A stretch of DNA of 64,000 nucleotides from Burkholderiales bacterium (GCA_016213325.1 JACRAY010000009.1:186001-250000); one strand, 5' to 3'. Shown: positions 35,058 to 44,188, counted from the stretch's first letter. Program-made: numbers and translations. The notes: generated by a model not told the origin, from the sequence alone.

Positions 35058-35809
35058 GCGGGTGCGTAGTTGTCGTGCGCGCGGTCGATGAGCTGCACGA
35101 ACGCTTCTTCCAGCGTGGCGCCGGGTGCCAGCCCCGCCTGCTGGATCACCGCTTCCGCAGTGCCGCGCGCCAGCACCGCACCGTAGGCGATGTAGACCAG
35201 CTCGTCGCAGCGCTCGGCCTCGTCCATGTAGTGCGTCGACACCAGCACCGTCATGCCCTCGGCGGCCAGGCGGTGGATCTCGTCCCAGAACTCGCGGCGC
35301 GCTTTCGGGTCCACGCCGGCCGTGGGCTCGTCCAGCAACAGCAGCTGGGGCGAGTGGATCAGGCAGGCGGCCAGCGCCAGCCGCTGCTTCCAGCCGCCCG
35401 ACAGGGTGTCCGCCAGCTGGTCCTGGCGGGCCGTGAGCCCCAGCCGCTCGAGCGCCTGGTCCACGGCCTGGGCGCGCTGCGCGATGCCGAACAGGCGCGC
35501 CACGAACTCCAGGTTCTCGCGGATCGACAGGTCCTCGTACAGGCCGAACTTCTGCGTCATGTAGCCGGACAGCAGCTTGATGCGGCGCGACTCGCGGATC
35601 ACGTCGAGACCCAGGCAGGTGCCTTCACCTGCATCGGGCCTGAGCAGTCCGCACAGCATGCGGATGGTGGTGGTCTTGCCGCTGCCGTTGGGGCCGAGGA
35701 AGCCGCAGACGGTGCCGCGCGCCACCTGCAGGTCGACCTTGTCGACCACGACGCGATGGCCGAAGCGCTTGGTGAGCCCGCGCACGTCGATGGCGAGCTC
35801 TGGTGTCAT
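35054..35809 (-). CDS. ABC transporter ATP-binding protein (export)
   Basis: A 251-residue ATPase. Walker A is GPNGSGKTTT, signature LSGGWKQRLALAACL, Walker B LLLLDEPTAGVDP, and the switch His is in VLVSTHYMDEAERCD. The family is the YbhF/CcmA-like drug exporter group, but with one ATPase domain, where YhiH-type proteins can have two. Starts and stops overlap both neighbours by four bases. Confidence 0.92.
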   Translation of the reverse strand: MTPELAIDVRGLTKRFGHRVVVDKVDLQVARGTVCGFLGPNGSGKTTTIRMLCGLLRPDAGEGTCLGLDVIRESRRIKLLSGYMTQKFGLYEDLSIRENLEFVARLFGIAQRAQAVDQALERLGLTARQDQLADTLSGGWKQRLALAACLIHSPQLLLLDEPTAGVDPKARREFWDEIHRLAAEGMTVLVSTHYMDEAERCDELVYIAYGAVLARGTAEAVIQQAGLAPGATLEEAFVQLIDRAHDNYAPA

Positions 35810-36753
35810 GGTGCCTTGCGTACGTCCAGCGGCTGGCCGGGCCTGAGGCGCGTGCCGTCGGCGGCAGAAGGCCGGGCCTCGACCAGGAACACCAGCTTGC
35901 TGCGCTGGGCGTTGGAGTAGATGACCGGCGGCGTGTACTCGGGCTGCGTGGCGATGAAGCTCACCCGGGCCGTGATCGGTTCGCCGCAGCCGTCGCACGC
36001 GAGGCGCACAGCTTGCCCCAGCGTGACCTGTGGCAGCTCGGCCTGCGGCACGTAGAAGCGCGCCTTGACCTGGCCGGGCGGCAGCAGCGCCAGCACCGGC
36101 TGGCCCGCGTTGACGAACTCGCCAGCACGGAAGAACGTGTCGCTCACGATCCCCGCGACGGGCGCCGGCTGCTGCATCTGCTGCTCGCGCCATTCGGTGG
36201 CGCGCAACTGCTGGCGCGCCGCCTCGACCTGCGCTTCGGCTGCGGCGCGCTCGTCCACCCGCGCGGGCAGCCGCGCTACCTGCACGGCGGCCGACAGCTC
36301 CTCGACGCGCGCTTGCGCCTGCTGCAGGGCGGTGCGCGCCTCGTCGAAGTCGGCGCGCGACACGGCGCCGGTGGGCACCAGTTCCTGCTTGCGGTCGAAG
36401 TCCTTGCGGGCCAGTTCCACCTGCGAGCGGGCCTGCCTGAGCTGCGCGAGCTGCACTTCCACTTCGGTCTGGCGCTTGCCCTTGTCGGTGTTGCGCGCCT
36501 GCGAGGTGGCGCTGGCCAGCCGCGCCCTGGCTTCCTCGCGCGCCGCGCGCTCCGCTTCGGCGTCGAGTGCGAACAGCACCTTGCCCGCGGTGACCTGCTG
36601 GCCCGCGGCCACATCCAGCCGCTGCAGTCGGCCGGCGACGGAAGAGGCGACGTACACGTACTCGGCCTCGGCGTAGCCGGGCCAGGCCGCCGGCGGGCGG
36701 TCGCCGCAAGCGGCCAGCGCCAGTGCGACGACACAGAGCGGGCGCGGTGACAA
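35806..36753 (-). CDS. HlyD family periplasmic adaptor, lipoprotein (YhiI-like)
   Basis: A 315-residue membrane-fusion protein. The N-terminus carries a lipobox LALAACG near residue 16. Then come the first half of the lipoyl domain (VASSVAGRLQRLDVAAGQQV), a long coiled-coil hairpin rich in Ala, Arg and Glu (about residues 70-190), and the second lipoyl half (PVAGIVSDTFFRAGEFV). It bridges the ABC-2 pump to an outer-membrane channel not encoded here. Confidence 0.9.
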   Translation of the reverse strand: MSPRPLCVVALALAACGDRPPAAWPGYAEAEYVYVASSVAGRLQRLDVAAGQQVTAGKVLFALDAEAERAAREEARARLASATSQARNTDKGKRQTEVEVQLAQLRQARSQVELARKDFDRKQELVPTGAVSRADFDEARTALQQAQARVEELSAAVQVARLPARVDERAAAEAQVEAARQQLRATEWREQQMQQPAPVAGIVSDTFFRAGEFVNAGQPVLALLPPGQVKARFYVPQAELPQVTLGQAVRLACDGCGEPITARVSFIATQPEYTPPVIYSNAQRSKLVFLVEARPSAADGTRLRPGQPLDVRKAP

Positions 36754-36756
36754 GGG

Positions 36757-37509
36757 CTACCGCGGCATCGCCGGGTGCATCGTGGGCGGCTGCTGCTCCA
36801 TATACCCCCGCCCGTCCTTCACCCCCTTGCGCCCGGCAATCTGCCACGCCGTGCGCTGGCCCATCAGGCGGGCCAGCGCCTCGACTTCCTCGTCGGTGTG
36901 GTTGATGGCGCCGGCGGGCGTGAGCATGCGGCCATTCACCGGCTCGGGCTCGGCCCAGAACGACTGGTGGTAGTCGGCCCGCGACTCCACTTTCTGGTTG
37001 CCTGCGCCGATCTCGACCACACCGTAGCAGTTGCAGAAGTAGGTGCGGTTGTTCCGCTCCGGGTAGATCTCGGTGTACACGCCGGTGCCGCGTATGCCTG
37101 CGGTGAGCGTCGGCGTCTGGATCTGCCGCGTGTTGCCGCGCCCCCAGACGCTGACCACCGCACCGGTCAGCATCCGCAGCACGCTCACCGCCGACAGCGT
37201 GGCCCCGCGTTCCACCGTGATGCGCGAGTTCGGCCGCACCAGGAACGATGAGTTGCCCATGACGAACACGAGGCCCGAGTTGCGCCCGGTCTCTATGCTG
37301 TCGCCCGACTGGATGATGGACTCGCGCCGCAAGCGCTCGCCGTTGACGGTGGCCTCACCGACCAGCTCGACGATGTTGCCGCGCTGCTGCGCCATGGCGC
37401 CCTCGTAACACCCCATGGCGGTCCACGCGGCCGCTGCCTGCAGGAAGCTGCGCCGGCGGAACCAGAGCACCTCGGCTTCGGTGCGGCCTTGCAGGATGTG
37501 CTGTGTCAT
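36757..37509 (-). CDS. FecR domain protein with Tat-like signal
   Basis: A 250-residue exported protein. The N-terminus FRRRSFLQAAAAWTAMGC has a Tat-like twin arginine. The middle is a FecR-type beta helix (GEATVNGERLRRESII, DSIETGRNSGLVFVMGNSSF, TLTAGIRGTGVYTEIYP). Unlike classical FecR there is no N-terminal anti-sigma helix, and no sigma factor gene is nearby. It overlaps the upstream membrane gene by four bases and precedes the pump genes by three, so it belongs to that operon. Confidence 0.87.
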   Translation of the reverse strand: MTQHILQGRTEAEVLWFRRRSFLQAAAAWTAMGCYEGAMAQQRGNIVELVGEATVNGERLRRESIIQSGDSIETGRNSGLVFVMGNSSFLVRPNSRITVERGATLSAVSVLRMLTGAVVSVWGRGNTRQIQTPTLTAGIRGTGVYTEIYPERNNRTYFCNCYGVVEIGAGNQKVESRADYHQSFWAEPEPVNGRMLTPAGAINHTDEEVEALARLMGQRTAWQIAGRKGVKDGRGYMEQQPPTMHPAMPR

Positions 37510-38288
37510 GGCGGGTCTCCTCCGGTAGGTTGTGGGTTCTCAGGCGTGGCGATGAAGCTGTCCCTGAAGGTGAAGTACATGGAAGTCACGGTCATGGCCA
37601 TGACCAGGACCACGGTGGGCATCAGCACGGCCTGCATCAGCGCCTCGCCGCCGAGCAGCGCGCCCAGCGTGCCCAGGATGGTGGCGGCGAACATCAGCAC
37701 CGCGGTCCAGACCAGGCTGTAGACGGTGAAGGCCCAGAAGTTGCGCATGCAGGCCACCGCGCTGAAAAACAGGCTTTTCACCGGCGAGATGCCGTGCCAG
37801 TGCACCAGCGCAGGGGCATGCCAGAAGCAGACGATCAGCGGCAGGTGCAGCAGCAGCGTGGCGAAGGTGGCCGTGTCGAGCTGCGGCGTGCCCGGCGCAC
37901 TGCCCGCGGGCGGCGCCACCAGCGGCCCGGTGCCGAACATCGAGCCGACCAGCGCAGCCACCACCGACCCCGCCACGTAGATCACGCCCAGCACCAGCAT
38001 GGCGCGCGCCCGCTGACGGCCCACCCGGAAGCCGCTGACCAGCACGGTGGGCATGGGAAACCGCCCCTCGGCCGCTTCTGCCGTGGCGGCCATCAGCCCC
38101 AGGGTGGCGGCCGGCACCAGCAGGCCCGCCAGCAGGCGCCCGATGACGGGGATGGCCGACAGCACCAGCACCACCGCGATGTACATGAACAACAGCCCCG
38201 CCAGGGCCAGGGGCTGCTTCAGGAAGGTCTGGATGCCGAGTTTGACCCACAGGATGCCGGTACGCGCTGGGACGATGTTGAGTTTCAC
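37506..38288 (-). CDS. BPSS1780-like integral membrane protein
   Basis: A 260-residue multipass membrane protein with about six hydrophobic helices. The N-terminus LNIVPARTGILWVKLGIQTF is typical of the BPSS1780 family found across Burkholderiales. The function of that family is not established. It is the first gene of a five-gene minus-strand run with the FecR-like protein and ABC exporter. The start at 38288 gives the conserved opening; no catalytic residues are visible. Confidence 0.82.
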   Translation of the reverse strand: MKLNIVPARTGILWVKLGIQTFLKQPLALAGLLFMYIAVVLVLSAIPVIGRLLAGLLVPAATLGLMAATAEAAEGRFPMPTVLVSGFRVGRQRARAMLVLGVIYVAGSVVAALVGSMFGTGPLVAPPAGSAPGTPQLDTATFATLLLHLPLIVCFWHAPALVHWHGISPVKSLFFSAVACMRNFWAFTVYSLVWTAVLMFAATILGTLGALLGGEALMQAVLMPTVVLVMAMTVTSMYFTFRDSFIATPENPQPTGGDPP

Positions 38289-38368
38289 GGGCTGGTACGC
38301 ACTTCGGTCGTTATTGGAGGCAGCCTATTGCAGGCGCCTATGGTCGCCTGTTCCTGCTTGCGTGACAA

Positions 38369-38392
38369 ATTTAACGCAAGCCTGCGTTAAAT
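38369..38392 (-). terminator. Hairpin overlapping the thrB stop codon
   Basis: A perfect 10-base stem ATTTAACGCA / TGCGTTAAAT with a four-base loop surrounds the TAA stop of thrB (minus strand), followed by TTTG. It is AT-rich for this genome and is a plausible terminator for the minus-strand DUF2782-thrB run. Confidence 0.65.
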
Positions 38393-39337
38393 CACGACGG
38401 GCTCGGCCACGCGCTGGCGCAGCACGCGCTCGAAATGCCCGGGGTCGTGCGGCTTGAGCATGTGGGCGTCGCGCGGCAGGTGGAAGTCCCACAGGCGCGA
38501 AATCCAGAAGCGCAGCGCCCCCGCCCGCAGCATGGCGGGCAGCAGGCGCCTTTCGGCGGCGGCCAGCGGCCGCACGCGCAGGTAGGCCTGCAGGAAGGCC
38601 TGGGCCCGCGGCGCGTGGTGTTCGCCCGTCTCCAGCACGATGCACCAGTCGTTGAGGCACACCGCCAGGTCGAACAGCCAGCTGTCGACCCCGGCGAAAT
38701 AGAAGTCGAAGAAGCCCGTGAGCCGGCCTTCCTCGAACATCACGTTGTCGCGGAACAGGTCGGCGTGCACCGGCCCGCGCGGCAGCGCAGCGTAGGCCGA
38801 GCCGGCCGCCACGTGGTTCTGGTAGGCCAGTTCGCTGCGCAGCAGGGCGGCCTGGGGCGGCTCCAGGTAGGGCAGGACCACGGGCACGGTCTCGTTCCAC
38901 CAGGCCAGCCCGCGCAGGTTGGGCTGGCGGCGGTCGTAGTCGCGCCCGGCCAGGTGCATGCGTGCCAGCATCTCGCCCACCGCTGCGCAGTGGTCCGGCG
39001 TGGGGGCCAGCTCGCTGGCGCCGGCCAGCTTGTTCACCAGCGCGGCCGGCTTGCCGTGCACGGTGTGCAGGATCTCGCCTTTGGCGTCGGGCTGCGGGTC
39101 GGGCACCGGCACGCCGTGGTGCGCCAGGTGCTTCATCAGGTGCAGGTAGAACGGCAGGTGCTCGAAGTCGAGGCGCTCGAAGAGCGTCAGCACGTATTCG
39201 CCGGCTTCGCAGGTGACGAAGTAGTTGGTGTTCTCGATGCCGCCCTGGATGCCGCGCAGCGAGCTGAGCTCGCCCAGCCCCAGGCGGCGCAGCAGCGCCT
39301 GTGCCTCTTCGTCGGAGACCGGGGTGAAGACCGCCAC
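38387..39337 (-). CDS. thrB: Homoserine kinase (type II, APH fold)
   Basis: A 316-residue kinase that phosphorylates L-homoserine in threonine synthesis. It is the aminoglycoside-phosphotransferase-like homoserine kinase of proteobacteria, not the GHMP type. The N-terminus [18 protein letters not shown] with [10 protein letters not shown] is typical, the Brenner motif is [13 protein letters not shown] and the metal site GFFDFYFAG. The neighbouring DUF2782 gene and polA form the usual betaproteobacterial context. Confidence 0.95.
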   Translation of the reverse strand: MAVFTPVSDEEAQALLRRLGLGELSSLRGIQGGIENTNYFVTCEAGEYVLTLFERLDFEHLPFYLHLMKHLAHHGVPVPDPQPDAKGEILHTVHGKPAALVNKLAGASELAPTPDHCAAVGEMLARMHLAGRDYDRRQPNLRGLAWWNETVPVVLPYLEPPQAALLRSELAYQNHVAAGSAYAALPRGPVHADLFRDNVMFEEGRLTGFFDFYFAGVDSWLFDLAVCLNDWCIVLETGEHHAPRAQAFLQAYLRVRPLAAAERRLLPAMLRAGALRFWISRLWDFHLPRDAHMLKPHDPGHFERVLRQRVAEPVVI

Positions 39338-39341
39338 GCGC

Positions 39342-39659
39342 CTAGAAGGAGAAGATGTTCCAGACGCGCTTGCCGCCGGCGCCGGACATGCCGTTGCGCT
39401 CGTCGGCCGGCCGGTTGCGCAGCAGGTGCGCCGGCTCGATCTCGTAGGCCGGCGCGTCCTTGGGCTGCACCGTCACCTTCTCGGTCTGCCCGCCCATGCG
39501 CACTTCGTGGATGCGGTTGCTGTCGTTCTGCGTCACGATGATTTCGACCTTCTGGTTCTTTCTCGGATCCAGCGTTTCGCGTGGCATGTCCGCGGGGGGC
39601 TTCTGGGCGTGGGCAGAGGCGACCAGCAGGATGGTCATCGAGGCGGTCAGGAGACGCAT
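39342..39659 (-). CDS. DUF2782 family periplasmic protein
   Basis: A 105-residue exported protein. The signal peptide is cleaved near AHAQK (about residue 19). The mature part contains [22 protein letters not shown] and [13 protein letters not shown], the DUF2782 signature. The function is unknown. The gene lies between thrB and polA, as in many betaproteobacteria, and its stop is four bases before thrB. It may serve as a small envelope protein. Confidence 0.85.
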   Translation of the reverse strand: MRLLTASMTILLVASAHAQKPPADMPRETLDPRKNQKVEIIVTQNDSNRIHEVRMGGQTEKVTVQPKDAPAYEIEPAHLLRNRPADERNGMSGAGGKRVWNIFSF

Positions 39660-39691
39660 GCCTGAATTGTAGAGGTCGGTTGGGCCTTGAT

Positions 39692-39785
39692 CGCAGAAGA
39701 CGCAGAAGTTGCGCAGAAGACGCAGAAGAAAATTCAGGAATGGAGGTCTTTCTGCGGTTTCTGCGCACTTCTGCGTCTTCTGCGT
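39692..39785. repeat. Long imperfect inverted repeat of CGCAGAAG units upstream of polA
   Basis: The left arm (39692-39729) consists of CGCAGAAGACGCAGAAG, then a near copy after two bases. The right arm (about 39748-39785) is close to its reverse complement over ~38 bases, with a ~20-base loop. The RNA would form a very long hairpin before the polA start codon at 39817. It resembles CGCAGAA-type intergenic repeats in related genomes, judged from memory. Confidence 0.75.
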
Positions 39786-39816
39786 TCCTTTCCAAGCCGA
39801 AGGCACAATCCCTCCC

Positions 39817-42612
39817 ATGAGCGAGCCAGAAGAAAAGAAGGTCCTGTTGCTGGTCGACGGGTCGAGCTACCTGTACCGGGCATTTCATGCCATGCCGGAC
39901 CTGCGGGCGGTGCCGGGCGACCCGACGAGCCCAGCGACGGGGGCCATCCGGGGCATGATCAACATGCTGCAGAAGTTGCGCAAGGACGTGCGGGCCGACT
40001 ACGCGGCCTGCGTGTTCGACGCGCCCGGCAAGACCTTCCGCGACGAGATCTTCCCCGACTACAAGGCCACGCGCTCGCCCATGCCGAGCGACCTGCGCAC
40101 GCAGGTGGATGCGATCCACGAAGTCGTGCAACTCCTCGGCTGGAAAGTGCTGAACGTGCCCGGCGTGGAAGCCGACGACGTGATAGGCACGCTCGCCTGC
40201 CTGGGCACCGAGCGCGGCCTGCAGACCATCATCTCCAGCGGCGACAAGGACCTGTCGCAGCTGGTGAACGAGCACGTGACCGTGATCGACACGATGAACG
40301 ACCGCAAGCGCGACGTGGCGGGTGTCCAGGCCGAGTTCGGCGTGCCGCCGCGGCTGATGGTGGACTACCAGGCGCTGGTGGGTGACTCGGTCGACAACGT
40401 GCCGGGCGTCGACAAGGTCGGGCCCAAGACCGCGGTGAAGCTGCTGCTCGAATACGGCTCGCTCGACAACCTGGTGGCGCGCGCCGCCGAGGTGAAGGGC
40501 GCGGTCGGCGAGAACCTGCGCAAGGCGCTGGACTGGCTGCCCACCGGCCGCAAGATCCTGACCATCCGCACCGACTGCGACCTGAAGGACCACATCCCCG
40601 GCTTTCCCGAGCTGGAAGACATCGTCATCGGCGGGCAGGACACCGAGCAGCTGAAGGCCTTCTACGACCGCTACGGCTTCAAGGGCCTGGTGAAGCAGCT
40701 CGAAACGCACGGCGTGCCGCCCGAGTTGATCGAGGAGCAGCGCTCGAAGAGGATGGGTGCCGGCGGGCTGTTCGACGAGCCCGACCTGAGCGGCCTGTCG
40801 AAGGTGACCAACCTGCAGTACGACTGCGTGTTCACGTGGGCCGAGTTCGACGCATGGCTGGCGAAGATCGAGGGCTCCGAGCTCGTCGCGCTGGACACAG
40901 AAACCGATTCGCTCGACGAGATGCTGGCCACCATCGTCGGCCTGTCGTTCAGCACCGAGCCGGGCATCGCTTGCTATATTCCGCTGGCCCACAACTACCA
41001 GGGTGCGCCCGACCAGCTGCCGCGCGACGAGGTGCTGGCCCGGCTGAAGCCCTGGCTGGAGGACCCGCAGAAGCAGAAGCTGGGCCAGCACATCAAGTAC
41101 GACCGCCACGTGTTTGCCAACCACGGCATCGAGGTGCAGGGCTACGCGCACGACACCATGCTGCAAAGCTACGTGCTCGAAGTGCACAAGCCGCACGGGC
41201 TGGCGTCGCTGGCCGAGCGCCACCTGGGCCGCGCGGGCATCGACTACGAGACCATCACCGGCAAGGGCGCGCACCAGATCCCCTTCAATCAGGTGCCGGT
41301 GGACAAGGCCGCCGAGTATTCGTGCGAAGACTCCGACCAGACGCTCGACGTGCACCTGGCGCTGTGGGACAAGCTGCAGCGCGACAAGAAGCTGCGCTTC
41401 ATCTACGACCTGGAGATGCAGTGCAGCGAGGTGCTGTACCGCGTCGAGCGCAACGGCGTGCTGATCGACGCCGCCGAGCTGGACCGGCAGGGCAAGGAGC
41501 TGGGCCAGCGCATCATGGCGCTGGAGAAGGAAGCGCACGAACTGGCGGGCCAGCCCTTCAACCTGGGCAGCCCCAAGCAGATCGGCGAGATCCTGTTCGT
41601 CAAGCTCGGCCTGCCGGTGAAGAAGAAGACCGCGAGCGGCGCGCCCAGCACCGACGAAGAGGTGCTGGAACAACTGGCCGAAGACTACCCGCTGCCGGCC
41701 AAGCTGCTGGAGCACCGCAGCCTGTCGAAACTGAAAGGCACCTACACCGACAAGCTCGCGCTGATGCAGCACCCGCGCACGGGCCGCGTGCATACGCACT
41801 ACGCGCAGGCCGTGGCGATCACCGGGCGCTTGTCCAGCAACGACCCCAACCTGCAGAACATCCCGATCCGCACGGTGGAAGGGCGGCGCATCCGCGAGGC
41901 GTTCGTCGCGCCGCCGGGGCACCTGGTGGCCAGTGCCGACTACAGCCAGATCGAGCTGCGCATCATGGCGCACATCAGCGAGGACGAAGCGCTGGTGCGC
42001 GCATTTCGCGAGAACATGGACGTGCACCGCGCGACCGCCGCCGAAGTGTTCGGCGTCGCGCCGGGCGAGGTGTCGAGCGAGCAGCGGCGCTATGCCAAGG
42101 TGATCAACTTCGGCTTGATCTACGGCATGTCGAGTTTCGGGCTGGCGCGCAACCTGGGCATCGACAACACCGCGGCGAAGAACTACATCGAGCGCTATTT
42201 CGCGCGCTACCCGGGCGTGAAGCAGTACATGGACGAGACGCGCCTGTCCGCCAAGAGCCGGGGCTACGTCGAGACGGTGTTCGGCCGGCGCCTCTACCTG
42301 CCCGAGATCAACTCACCCAACGGCCCGCGCCGAGGCAGCGCGGAGCGGCAGGCCATCAACGCGCCGATGCAGGGCACCGCCGCCGACCTGATCAAGCTGT
42401 CGATGGTGCAGGTGCAGCAGGTGCTGGACCGCGAGCAGCGCGCGACGAAGATGATCATGCAGGTGCACGACGAACTGGTGTTCGAGGTGCCCGAAGACGA
42501 GGTCGAGTGGGCGCGCACCGAAATCCCCCGCCTGATGGCGGGCGTGGCGGAACTGCGCGTGCCCCTGCTGGCGGAGTTCGGCGTGGGGCCGAGTTGGGAA
42601 AAGGCCCACTGA
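39817..42612 (+). CDS. polA: DNA polymerase I
   Basis: A 931-residue three-domain polymerase for repair and Okazaki fragment maturation. The 5' nuclease domain starts LLLVDGSSYLYRAFHAM and has GVEADDVIGT and GDKDLSQL. The 3'-5' exonuclease has DTETDSLDEM with intact acidic residues (about residues 355-365). The polymerase has DYSQIELRIMAH, the O helix KVINFGLIYGMSSFG and VHDELVFEV. All catalytic sites are complete. A long hairpin repeat lies just upstream. Confidence 0.97.
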   Translation: MSEPEEKKVLLLVDGSSYLYRAFHAMPDLRAVPGDPTSPATGAIRGMINMLQKLRKDVRADYAACVFDAPGKTFRDEIFPDYKATRSPMPSDLRTQVDAIHEVVQLLGWKVLNVPGVEADDVIGTLACLGTERGLQTIISSGDKDLSQLVNEHVTVIDTMNDRKRDVAGVQAEFGVPPRLMVDYQALVGDSVDNVPGVDKVGPKTAVKLLLEYGSLDNLVARAAEVKGAVGENLRKALDWLPTGRKILTIRTDCDLKDHIPGFPELEDIVIGGQDTEQLKAFYDRYGFKGLVKQLETHGVPPELIEEQRSKRMGAGGLFDEPDLSGLSKVTNLQYDCVFTWAEFDAWLAKIEGSELVALDTETDSLDEMLATIVGLSFSTEPGIACYIPLAHNYQGAPDQLPRDEVLARLKPWLEDPQKQKLGQHIKYDRHVFANHGIEVQGYAHDTMLQSYVLEVHKPHGLASLAERHLGRAGIDYETITGKGAHQIPFNQVPVDKAAEYSCEDSDQTLDVHLALWDKLQRDKKLRFIYDLEMQCSEVLYRVERNGVLIDAAELDRQGKELGQRIMALEKEAHELAGQPFNLGSPKQIGEILFVKLGLPVKKKTASGAPSTDEEVLEQLAEDYPLPAKLLEHRSLSKLKGTYTDKLALMQHPRTGRVHTHYAQAVAITGRLSSNDPNLQNIPIRTVEGRRIREAFVAPPGHLVASADYSQIELRIMAHISEDEALVRAFRENMDVHRATAAEVFGVAPGEVSSEQRRYAKVINFGLIYGMSSFGLARNLGIDNTAAKNYIERYFARYPGVKQYMDETRLSAKSRGYVETVFGRRLYLPEINSPNGPRRGSAERQAINAPMQGTAADLIKLSMVQVQQVLDREQRATKMIMQVHDELVFEVPEDEVEWARTEIPRLMAGVAELRVPLLAEFGVGPSWEKAH

Positions 42613-42616
42613 TGCA

Positions 42617-42639
42617 GGTGGGCAGCGGAGCTGCCCACC
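42617..42639 (+). terminator. Stem-loop after polA
   Basis: A perfect GGTGGGCAGC-gga-GCTGCCCACC hairpin lies five bases after the polA stop. It has no T run, so intrinsic termination is uncertain; it may protect the 3' end or act with Rho. Confidence 0.5.
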
Positions 42640-42713
42640 CTACGCCGGCTGTCAGCGGCCGCGTAGCGGTCCGCTTGGACAGGCGGCGGAGACATGCGGC
42701 GCCGAAGGCGTCC

Positions 42714-42908
42714 TCATGTCGACTTCTTGTCCGCCCACAACTCCCCGCCCGTCGCCCAATCCGACGGCTTGATGTCGTACAGGATCACGTCGACCGACTC
42801 GGGCTTGCTGCCGAGGGCGTCGACGCAAGCCTGCGTGAGGGCCTTGACGAAATCGCGCTTCTGTTCGGCCGTGCGGCCTTCGAACAGGTCGACCCGGATG
42901 GTGGGCAT
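42714..42908 (-). CDS. 4-oxalocrotonate tautomerase family protein
   Basis: A 64-residue small tautomerase. After the start Met the catalytic Pro1 is present (MPTIRVDLFEGRTAEQK). The family requires this N-terminal Pro as a base, so the start at 42908 is well supported. The C-terminus DVILYDIKPSDWATGG is typical of the 4-OT and XylH-like group. It acts on a dienol/enone intermediate of an unknown pathway and may serve the neighbouring degraded dienelactone hydrolase locus. Confidence 0.9.
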   Translation of the reverse strand: MPTIRVDLFEGRTAEQKRDFVKALTQACVDALGSKPESVDVILYDIKPSDWATGGELWADKKST

Positions 42909-42980
42909 GGGAACTCCTTGGGACCAAAGGGGCGATTGTGCATAGACTCGGCGCTTTCTTTGCGGAAGGAGACCCCGGCC

Positions 42981-43235
42981 ATGCTTGGTGACGACCTGAA
43001 AGCCCACTTCGACTCGCTGCTGCCCGGCACCGCCACCGCCAGCGGCACCACCCGGCGCACGGCGCTGAAAGTTGCGCTCGGGGCCGGCTACACCGCCGCG
43101 GCCGGTCCGTTGGCGGCGCAGACCGCGATTCGCACGCCGGCCGACGGGCTGGTGGCCGGGGAGGTCGAATTCGAGGTGAACGGCCTCAAGGTGCCGGCCT
43201 ATCGCGACTGGTTCAAGCAACACGGGGCTGCGTGA
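42981..43235 (+). pseudogene. Internally deleted dienelactone hydrolase family gene
   Basis: An 84-codon frame. The first ~75 residues match the N-terminus of Tat-exported dienelactone hydrolases (GTTRRTALKVALGAGYT, then AQTAIRTPADGLVAGEVEF). The last nine, DWFKQHGAA, match the extreme C-terminus of the same family. The catalytic core of ~200 residues with the Cys-Asp-His triad is missing. The join keeps frame, so it still reads as one small protein. It overlaps the start of the ZIP gene in GTGA, as an intact gene would. It is probably non-functional as an enzyme; assembly collapse is an alternative. Confidence 0.75.
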
Positions 43236-44047
43236 GCTCGCTATTCGTCATCCTCGTCGCGACGTTGGTCACGGGCATCGGCAGCGTGTGGCTCGCCGCC
43301 GGCCTCATGCGGCTGGGCTGGCTGCCGGGCAGCGGGCCCGACAGCCGCGGCAAGGGCGAGCAGCACCTGCTGAGCCTGGCGGCCGGCGCGCTGCTGGCCA
43401 CCGCTTTCATGCACCTGCTGCCCGAGGCGCTGGAAAGCCAGGCCGGCGCCAAGGAACTGTTCGCCACGCTGCTGGTCGGGCTGGTGTTCTTCTTCCTGCT
43501 GGACAAGGCGGAGCTGTGGCACCACGGCCATGAGCACCATCACGAGGGCGAAGCCCACGGCCATGGGCATCACCACCACGCCCATGACCACGCGCCGCCG
43601 CGTTCCGGTGGCTGGGCCGTGCTCACCGGCGACAGCGTGCACTGCTTCGGCGACGGCATCCTGATCGCGTCGGCCTTCACGGCCGACTTGCGGCTCGGCC
43701 TGGTGGCCGCGCTGTCGGTGCTGGCGCACGAGGTGCCGCACCACATCGGCGACCTGGTCGTGCTGCGGCAGGCCAGCCGCGATCGCGACGCAGCGCTGTT
43801 GAAAGTGTCGCTGGCAGGCGCCGTCACCGCGCTCGGCGGCATCGTCGGCTGGTGGCTGGTGGACCGCCTGGTCGGCTACCTGCCGTACTTCCTGGTGGTG
43901 GCCAGCAGCAGCTTCATCTACGTGGCGCTGGCTGACCTGATCCCGCAACTGCAGAAGCGCCTGGGCGCGCGCGAGACCTTCGCGCAGGTCGCGTGGCTGC
44001 TGGCCGGCATCGCCCTGGTTACAGCCGTCAGTACGGCCGCGCACTGA
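43232..44047 (+). CDS. ZIP family divalent metal transporter
   Basis: A 271-residue membrane transporter starting at GTG 43232. After three helices a His-rich cytoplasmic loop with many HxH pairs (around residues 95-120) follows. The metal path is in helix IV (GDSVHCFGDGILIASAF) and helix V (VLAHEVPHHIGDL), with HE and H-x-x-x-x-E/D pattern as in ZIP proteins. Zinc or iron uptake is likely; the direction is inferred from the family. Nothing nearby indicates control by Zur. Confidence 0.92.
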   Translation: MSSLFVILVATLVTGIGSVWLAAGLMRLGWLPGSGPDSRGKGEQHLLSLAAGALLATAFMHLLPEALESQAGAKELFATLLVGLVFFFLLDKAELWHHGHEHHHEGEAHGHGHHHHAHDHAPPRSGGWAVLTGDSVHCFGDGILIASAFTADLRLGLVAALSVLAHEVPHHIGDLVVLRQASRDRDAALLKVSLAGAVTALGGIVGWWLVDRLVGYLPYFLVVASSSFIYVALADLIPQLQKRLGARETFAQVAWLLAGIALVTAVSTAAH

Positions 44048-44066
44048 CTCGCAGGTGTCGGCTGCG

Positions 44067-44095
44067 TCCGACAGCCAACGTCGCGGCGTCCGACA
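44067..44095 (+). promoter_or_regulatory. Variant of the TCCTAC-N18-CCGACA element
   Basis: TCCGAC (44067-44072) and CCGACA (44090-44095) are separated by 17 bases, upstream of the repeat-rich protein gene at 44189. It resembles the exact TCCTAC-N18-CCGACA sites at 50136, 58681 and 59425 but differs in the fourth base and the spacer. Its equivalence is uncertain. Confidence 0.4.
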
Positions 44096-44188
44096 AATCG
44101 ACGAGCCTGGGCGGCCTATCGTCACCGTCGTTGGCGAGCGGCAGGCTCGGCCGACAGAAGCAGACTTCAATCCAAAGGAGAACTTCAG

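Noticed and set aside
39187..42027. A 946-codon open frame antisense to polA
   Set aside because: It mirrors the reading frame of polA in GC-rich DNA, has no domain signature and lacks a ribosome site; polA on the other strand has complete catalytic motifs.
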